Shown: piece by piece, positions 53,901-62,900 of the stretch
How positions within the stretch are numbered: position 1 is the first letter of the stretch
How the letters are laid out: every line of letters starts with the position of its first letter
Origin: Streptomyces sp. Ag109_O5-1
GTDB taxonomy: Bacteria > Actinomycetota > Actinomycetes > Streptomycetales > Streptomycetaceae
Length of the DNA: 64,000 nt
Direction of reading: 5' to 3'
Assembly (NCBI RefSeq): GCF_003814875.1
Contig: NZ_RKQF01000001.1
Coordinates: 5,084,001-5,148,000 of the forward strand
Notes under the pieces: generated by a model
What the model was told of the DNA's origin: nothing
The model's database searches: none
The model's input: the letters and a program-made list of their open reading frames with translations, nothing else
Made by a program: the position numbers and the translations under genes

Positions 53901-56900
53901 GCTCGGCGAACACCGACACCGTCACCGCATCGAACAGATCCGCAGACCCCGTCACCACACCCCGCAACCCCGCCGGGGCACCATCCACATCGAAGACCTC
54001 TGACACCATCACGTCCAGGTCGAACCTCGCCATCCGCGAGGCCGTCGACGGCACCTCCTCGCCGACCTGCACGCCCGGCAGGTCGAGCACCGCGGCGGCG
54101 TTGTTCTGCACGGTGAGCATCACCTGGAACAACGGATGCCGCGACAGCGACCGGACCGGAGCCAGCTCCTCCACCAGACGCTCGAACGGCACATCCTGAT
54201 GCTCGAACCCGGCCAGGCTCGCCTGCCGCACCCGAGCCAGCACCTGCTCGAACGTCGGATCACCCGACAGGTCGGAACGAATCACCAGGGTGTTGACGAA
54301 GAACCCGACCAGGTCGTCGAGCGCCTCGTCGGTACGACCGGCGACCGGCGAACCGATCGGAATGTCCTCACCGGCACCCAGCTTGGAGAGCAGCGCCGCC
54401 AGCGCGGCCTGCAGCAGCATGAACACCGTCACACCCTGCTCGCGCGCCACCTCCCGCAACCGGGCGTGCACCTCGGCCGGGACCTCCAGCGGCACGGTGT
54501 GCCCGCGGTGACTGGCGACCGCCGGACGCGGCCGGTCCACCGGCAGCGCCAACTCCTCCGGCGCGCCCGCCAGAGCCTCACGCCAGAACCCGACCTGCTG
54601 GGAGATCACACTGTCCAGGTCGTCCTCGCTGCCCAGCAGTTCGCGCTGCCAGAGCGCGTAGTCCGCGTACTGCACTGACAACGGCTCCCACACCGGACCA
54701 CGGCCCTCAAGACGCGCCGCATACGCGGTCGAGACATCCCGCGCCAGCGGACCGGTCGACCAGCCGTCGCCCGCGATGTGGTGCAGAACCACCACCAGCC
54801 CATGCTCATCCGGTCCGGCCGAGAACAGCCACGCCCGGATCGGCACCTCGCACGTCAGATCGAAGGCGTACGCCGTCGCCCGTGCCACCGCATGGGGCAG
54901 CTCCCCGGCTGCCACCTCGCCCGCATCCAGCTCCCAGCCAAGGTCACCGATCTCGACGATCCGCTGGCAAGGGCGCCCGTTTGCGGTGGGGAAGACTGTG
55001 CGCAGCACCTCGTGGCGGCCGATCACATCCCGCAGGGCCGCGTCCAGGGCGGCCTTGTCCACGTCACCGGACAACTGCAGCACCATCGGGATGTTGTAGA
55101 GCGGGCTCGGCCCCTCCAACTGTCCGATGAACCACAGCCGCTGCTGCGCGAACGACAACGGCAGCCGCTCAGGACGTGCCTGGGGCACCAGCGCGGAGCG
55201 TGCCACACCGGCATCCGACAACCGCGCCGCGAGGGCGGCCACCGTCGGAGCCTCGAACAGGCTGCCCAGCGGCACCTCGACCCCGAGCACCGTGCGCACC
55301 CGGCTGACCAGGCGCACGGCCAGCAGCGAGTGACCGCCCAGCGCGAAGAAGTCGTCGTCGACGCCGACCGACTCCAGGCCGAGAACCTCGGCGAACGCCT
55401 GACACAGCAGCTCCTCGCGCACGTTTGCCGGAGCACGCCCGGACCCGGTGAGCGCGGTGAAGTCCGGCGCCGGCAGGGCCTTGCGGTCCAGCTTGCCGTT
55501 CACCGTGAGCGGCAGCGCCTCCAGCACCACCACCGCCGACGGCACCATGTACTCCGGCAGGCGGGAGGAGACGTGCTCCCGCAGCACCACCGGATCCGCT
55601 TCCACCCCCGCGACCGGAACGGCGTAGGCGACCAGGCGCTTGTCCCCGGTCTCGTCCTCCCGCGCGATCACAGCGGTCTGCGCCACGTGCGGATGCGCGG
55701 TCAGCACCGCTTCGATCTCACCCGGCTCGATCCGGAAACCACGGACCTTCACCTGCTCATCGGCACGGCCGAGATACACCAGCTCACCCTCGGCGGACCA
55801 GCGCACCACATCCCCGGTCCGGTACAACCGCCCACCACCGGCCGCGTCGAACGGGTCGGCCACGAACCGCTCCGCGGTCAGGCCCGCACGGCCCAGATAT
55901 CCCCGAGCCAGCTGCGTCCCGGCCACATACAACTCGCCGGCCACCCCCACCGGCACCGGCGCAAGCCGCTCGTCAAGGACGAACACCCGCAGGCCGGCGA
56001 GACCCCGCCCGATCGCGCTCGCCCCCGCCTGCGCATCCCCCGGCTCAAGCGCACGGTAGGTGACGTGCACCGTGGTCTCAGTGATCCCATACATGTTGAC
56101 CAGACGCGGTCCCCCCTCCGGCCGCCGCAGCCACCACCCGGCCAGCCGCGCCGGCTCCAGGGCTTCCCCCCCGAACACCACGGTGCGAAGCCCCGTCAGC
56201 GGCTCCGGGCGGTCCTCTTCAGCCGCGATCAACTGGTAGAAGGCCGACGGTGTCTGACTCAGTACCGTGACCCGCTCACGCGCAAGCAGGTCGCAGAACT
56301 CCTGCGGGGACCGAGACACCTCGTAGGAGACCACCACCACTCGCCCACCGTGCAGCAGGGCGCCCCACAGCTCCCACACCGAGAAGTCGAAGGCGAACGA
56401 ATGGAACCAGCTCCACGCGTCATCCGAGCGGAACTCGAAGAGTCTCGTCGTCGCGGCAAACAGACTCACCACATTGCGATGAGTCACCGCCACACCCTTG
56501 GGAAGCCCCGTCGACCCGGACGTGTAGATCGAATAAGCGGGGTGATCCAACAACAGGGGTGCCACCCGCTCCGCCGGCACCAGCGCACCGTCATCCAGGC
56601 CGGCCACCACCGCAGCCACCCCCGGGTCGTCCAACACGAGCACCGGCGCATCCACCTCGGGCACGGCCGTAACACTCGCAGCCGAGGTGAAGACGACAGA
56701 CGGACGCGCATCGGCGAGCATGAAAGCGATCCGCTCGCCCGGGTAACCCGGATCGATCGGCAGATACGCCGCCCCCGCCTTGAGCACCCCCAACAACGCC
56801 ACAACCAGATCGGGCGTACGCTCCATCACCACCGCGACCAACGACTCCGGGCCCACTCCCTTGCCCGACAAGTAGCGCGCCAGCCGGTTCGCCCGCGCAT

Positions 56901-59900
56901 CCAACTGCGCATAGGTCAACCGCTCCTGCCCGCACACCACCGCCACCGCGTCCGGGGCCCGCGACACCTGCGCCGCGAACAACTCCGGCAACGTCGCCTC
57001 CGCGACAACCGCGTCCGCGTCGTTCCACTCCACCAACAACCTGCGACGCTCATCCGCGCCCATCACATCCACGCTGGACGTCGGCGTCTTCCCACCGTTG
57101 TCCAGGGCGTCTTCCAACGCTGTCACCAGGCTGGCGGTCGCCGTGTGCAGCATTCCTGCTACCGCCTGCGGGTCGATCGGCGCCAGCGCGTCCACGACCA
57201 GACCGAACCCGTCACCGTTGTCATCAACGGTGACCGTCAGCGGATAGTTGGTGTGGTCCCGGGAGAACACCTGCCGGATGCCCTCGAACCCGCCGGTACC
57301 GTCAGCACCCTCGTGCCCATCGACAGTGTTGTGCCGGTAGTTGAACAGCGTGGTGAACAGCGGCGCATCTGCCGGTACTGCGCTCGCACGCTGGGCCAGC
57401 GCCAACGGCGCGTGCTCGTGCTCCAGCAGCCCGGCCAGCTGGCCCCTCATCGCCGTAACCGCCGACAGAACGTCGACTTCACCGGTTCGCACCCGCACCG
57501 GCAGGGTGTTGATGAACGCACCAGGAACTCGATCCGAGCCCGCCCCGCCGTTCATCCGCCCGATCAGCAGCGTCCCGAAGACCACATCCTCACGGCCGGA
57601 GACCGCCGCCAGCACCCGCGACCACGCCACATGCATCACCGTGGCCGGGCTGGCTGCCAGCCGCCGGGCCGCATCGCGCAAGCGCACCGCCAGATCGGCG
57701 TCCAAAGCCAGGTCGGCGCGCACCACACCGGAACCGTCCCCGCGCACGTCGCTCACTCCGAACGCCGCGGTCGGCTCCTCCACCCCCGTCAGCAGCTCCC
57801 GGAAGAACTCCTCATGTTCTCCGCTCTCCAGTCCCGCCCGGGACTGGGCCACGAAGTCCCTGTAGGGCAACGGCTCCGGCAGTTCCGCAGCGCGTCCGGC
57901 CAGAATCGCGCGCACTTCGTTCAGTACGACGTCCAACGCGGTGTGGTCCTGCACAAGGTGATGGATCCGCGCCAAGGCCATCCACCGGCCGTCAGCGACC
58001 TCGGCGACATGCAGATCCAGCAGCGGTGCCCGCCCCAGATCCATCGACAGCCCCACCACGGACATGAGCCCGGCCGCCGGATCCGCAGCATCGGCGTCAA
58101 GGCTCACCTCGGTGACGGGAAGCGCCGCGGAGCGCCACACCACCTGCACCGGCTCCCGCAACCCCTGCCACACCACCGAGGTCCGCAAGACGTCGTGCCG
58201 GTCGATCACCTGCTGCAACGCCGCGACGAACCCATCGAGCCGGGAACGGTCGTCGAACTCGAAGATCCCCGGCACCACATAGACGTCGTCGCCACCATCG
58301 GCCAGCAGGTGGTGGAAGAAGATCCCTTCCTGCAGTGGGGCCAGCGGATAGACGTCCGCCACGTTGCTCGCACCGCCCTCGACCCCGGCCACCACGGCCT
58401 GAACCTCGGTCTCGGTCAGCTCCACCAGCGGCAGCATCTCCGGCGTGATCGCCTGCGCCCCGTCCGGAATCAGGTTCTCCGGCACCACCGCCGACACCGC
58501 ACCCGATGCAGCCGCCAGGCCCGCAGGCGTCGGCGAGACGAACAAAGCCCGCACCGGCACCGACACGCCCCGCGCCCGCAGCCACTCCACCAACCGCACG
58601 GCCAGCAGTGAATGACCGCCCAGGGTGAAGAAGTCGTCCTCGACGCCGACGGACTCCAGGCCCAGGACCTCGGCGAACCCCTGACACAGCAATTCCTCAC
58701 GCACGTTCGCCGGAGCACGCCCCGACCCGGTGAGCGATGCGAAGTCCGGCGCCGGCAGCGCCCTGCGGTCCAGCTTCCCGTTCACCGTGAGCGGCAGCGC
58801 CTCCAGCACCACCACCGCCGACGGCACCATGTACTCCGGCAACCGGGCCCCGACGTGCACCCGCACCATGGACGGATCCACTTCCGCCCCGGCCGCCGGG
58901 ACGACGTAGGCGACCAGCCGCTTGTCCCCCGTCTCGTCTTCCCGGGCGATCACGGCGGCCTGGGCGACCTGCGGGTGCGCGGCGATGACCGCCTGGATCT
59001 CACCCGGCTCGATCCGGAACCCACGCACCTTCACCTGCTCATCGGCCCGCCCCAGATACACCAGCTCACCCTCGGCGGACCAGCGCACCACATCCCCGGT
59101 CCGGTACAGGCGGCCACCACCGACCGGGTCGGTGTCGAACGGGTCGGCCACGAACCGCTCCGCCGTCAGACCCGCACGCCCCACATACCCACGCGCCAAC
59201 TGCACACCGGCCAGATACAACTCCCCCGCCACACCCACCGGCACCGGGCACAGCCGCTCATCCAGCACGAACACCCGCGTGTTCGCAACCGGACGCCCGA
59301 TCGGCACCACCGACGACCCGTCGGGCCGCACCTGATACCCGGTCACGTCCACCGACGCCTCGGTCGGACCGTACAGGTTGAACAACCCCGCATCCGCACC
59401 GAACACGGCGAAGAACCGGTCCCGGACACCGGCGCCCAACGCCTCACCCGAACACACCACCCGCCGCAACGACCCGCACCGCCCGGCCTGCGGCACCGCC
59501 AAGAACGCCTCCAGCATCGAGGGCACGAAATGCACCGTGTCCACCCGCTGCTCACGCACCAGCTCGGCCACATACCCCGGATCCCGATGACCACCCGGCC
59601 GGGCCACCACCATCACCGCACCCTGGACCAGCGGCCAGAACAACTCCCACACCGACACATCGAACCCGAACGGCGTCTTGTGCAACACCCGCTCCCCCGG
59701 CGCCAGCCCGAACCGGTCCTGCATCCACACCAACCGGTTCACAATCCCGGCATGCGACACCACCACACCCTTCGGCACACCCGTCGACCCCGACGTATAG
59801 ATCACATACGCCGGATTCCCCGACACCACCGACACCGGCACCGCATCACCGGACAACGCCGACACCCGCGGATCATCCACCACCACAACCGGCACCGAAC

Positions 59901-62900
59901 CCGCAGCCACCCCAGCCCCGGACACCGCATCAGCGATCACACACACCGCACCCGCATCCGCCAGCACGAACGAGACCCGCTCCGCCGGCAGCTCCGGATC
60001 CACCGGCAGATACGCCGCCCCCGCCTTGAGCACCGCCAGCAACGCCACCACCATCTCCACACCCCGCGGCAGACACACCCCCACCACCGACTCCGGACCC
60101 ACACCCAGCCCGCACAGATACCGCGCCAACCGGTTCGCCCGCGCATCCAACTCCGCATACGACACCGACTCGCCCTCGAACACCACCGCCACAGCATCCG
60201 GAGTCCGCGCCACCTGCCCCGCGAACAACCCCGGCAACGTCCCCACCGGCACCTCGGCCGCCGTGTCGTTCCACTGACGCAGCACCCGGTCCAACGCGAC
60301 CGCATCCTGTACGTCGAGCGCCGACAGCGGCATCTGCGCGCCGCCGTCCAGAGCGTCCTCCAACGCGGCCACTACGCCGCCGGCCGCGGTAAGCAGCATC
60401 TCGGCCACTGCCTGCGGATCGATCGGCGCCACGGCGTCGACGACCAGGCCGAGACCATCACCGTTGTCGTCGACCACGACCGCCAGCGGATAGTTGGTCC
60501 GCTCCCGGAAAGAAACCTGCCTGATACCGGCCAGGCTCGAGCCCTGGCTCTCCTCGTCACCGTTGTTGTGCCGGTAGTTGAGCATCGATGTGAACAGCGG
60601 CACATCCGCCGGCACCGCGCTCGCGCGCTGAGCCAACGGCAATGGCACGTGCTCGTGCTCCAGCAGCCCAGCCAGCTGCCCGCGCATCGCCGTGATCGCA
60701 TCCAGCACACCGAGATCCCCGGTACGCACCCGCACCGGCAGCATGTTCATAAGCAGTCCCGGCATCCGGCCCGAGCCCGCCCCGGTGTTCATCCGCCCGA
60801 GCAACATCGTCCCGAACACCACGTCATCACGGCCGGAGACCACCGCCAGCACCCGTGACCACGCCACATGCATGACGGTCGCCGGACTGGCGCCCAAACG
60901 GCGCGACACCTCCCGCAACCGCACCACCAAGTCAGCACCCAGACCCAGCTTTGCCGTAGCCACGCCGGACCCGTCCCTGCGCACGTCGGTGACCCCGAAC
61001 GCCGCGGTCGGCTCCTCCACCCCGGCCAAAAGCTCCCGGAAGAACTCCTCGTGCTCCCCAGTCGCCAGCCCGGCCCGGGTCTGGGCCACGAAGTCCCGGA
61101 ACGGCAACGGCTGCGGCAGCTCCTCGGCACGCCCGGCCAGGATCGTCCCCACCTCGTCCTGCAGCATCTCCAGGGTGGTGTGGTCCTGAACCACATGATG
61201 CATCCGCAGCAGTCCCAGCCACCGGCCGCCGGAGATCTCCGCGACGTGCAGATCCATCAGCGGGGCCCGGCCGAGATCCAGCGCCAGCCCAACCTCGGAC
61301 ATCAACGCCGCTTCGGGATCGGTACTGTCGGCATCGAGGCGCACCTCGGTGACGGGAAGCACCGCGGAGCGCCACACCACCTGCACCGGCTCCCGCAACC
61401 CCTGCCACACCACCGAGGTCCGGAACACGTCGTACCGGTCGATCACCTGCTGCAACGCGGCGACGAACCCGTCCAGCCGGGACCGGCCATGGAACTCGAA
61501 CACGAATGGTGTGACGTAGACGTCCTCACCGCCGTCGGCCAGCAGGTGGTGGAACAGAATCCCTTCCTGCAGCGGAGCCAGCGGGTAGATGTCCGCGACA
61601 TTGCCCGCACCACCCTCGACCCCGGAAACCACCGCCTGGACCTCGGCCTCGGTCAGCTCCACCAGCGGCAGCATCTCCGGCGTGATCACCTGAGCGCCGC
61701 CCGGGATCAGGTTCTCCGGCACCGAAACCGCCACCGATCCGGCGACCGCCGCCAGGCCCGCCGGCGTCGGGGCTTCGAAGAGCACCTGCACCGAGACGGA
61801 CACGCCCCTTGCCCGCAGCCACTCCAGCAGCCGCACTGCCAGCAGTGAATGACCGCCCAGGGTGAAGAAGTCGTCCTCGACGCCGACGGACTCCAGGCCC
61901 AGGACCTCGGCGAACCCCTGACACAGCAATTCCTCACGCACGTTCGCCGGGCCACGCCCGGACCCGGTGAGCGCGGTGAAGTCCGGCGCCGGCAGCGCCT
62001 TGCGGTCCAGCTTCCCGTTCACCGTGAGCGGCAGCGCCTCCAGCACCACCACCGCCGACGGCACCATGTACTCCGGCAACCGGGCCCCGACGTGCACCCG
62101 CACCATGGACGGATCCACTTCCGCCCCGGCCGCCGGGACGACGTAGGCAACCAGCCGCTTGTCCCCCGTCTCGTCTTCCCGGGCGATCACGGCGGCCTGG
62201 GCGACCTGCGGGTGCGCGGCGATGACCGCCTGGATCTCACCCGGCTCGATCCGGAACCCACGCACCTTCACCTGCTCATCGGCCCGCCCCAGATACACCA
62301 GCTCACCCTCGGCGGACCAGCGCACCACATCCCCGGTCCGGTACAACCGGCCACCACCGACCGGGTCGGTGTCGAACGGGTCGGCCACGAACCGCTCCGC
62401 CGTCAGACCCGCACGCCCCACATACCCCCGCGCCAACTGCACACCGGCCAGATACAACTCACCCGCCACACCCACCGGCACCGGGCACAGCCGCTCATCC
62501 AGCACGAACACCCGCGTGTTCGCAACCGGACGCCCGATCGGCACCACCGACGACCCGTCGGGCCGCACCTGATACCCGGTCACGTCCACCGACGCCTCGG
62601 TCGGACCGTACAGGTTGAACAACCCCGCATCCGCACCGAACACGGCGAAGAACCGGTCCCGGACACCGGCGCCCAACGCCTCACCCGAACACACCACCCG
62701 CCGCAACGACCCGCACCGCCCGGCCTGCGGCACCGCCAAGAACGCCTCCAGCATCGAGGGCACGAAATGCACCGTGTCCACCCGCTGCTCACGCACCAGC
62801 TCGGCCACATACCCCGGATCCCGATGACCACCCGGCCGGGCCACCACCATCACCGCACCCTGGACCAGCGGCCAGAACAACTCCCACACCGACACATCGA

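Noticed and set aside
56990..58475. Reading the YPLAPLQEG domains as stand-alone epimerisation domains.
   Set aside because: Each directly precedes an A domain, with no separate C domain between, and carries the dual HH(I/L)xxxxGD-type signature. They must therefore also condense.
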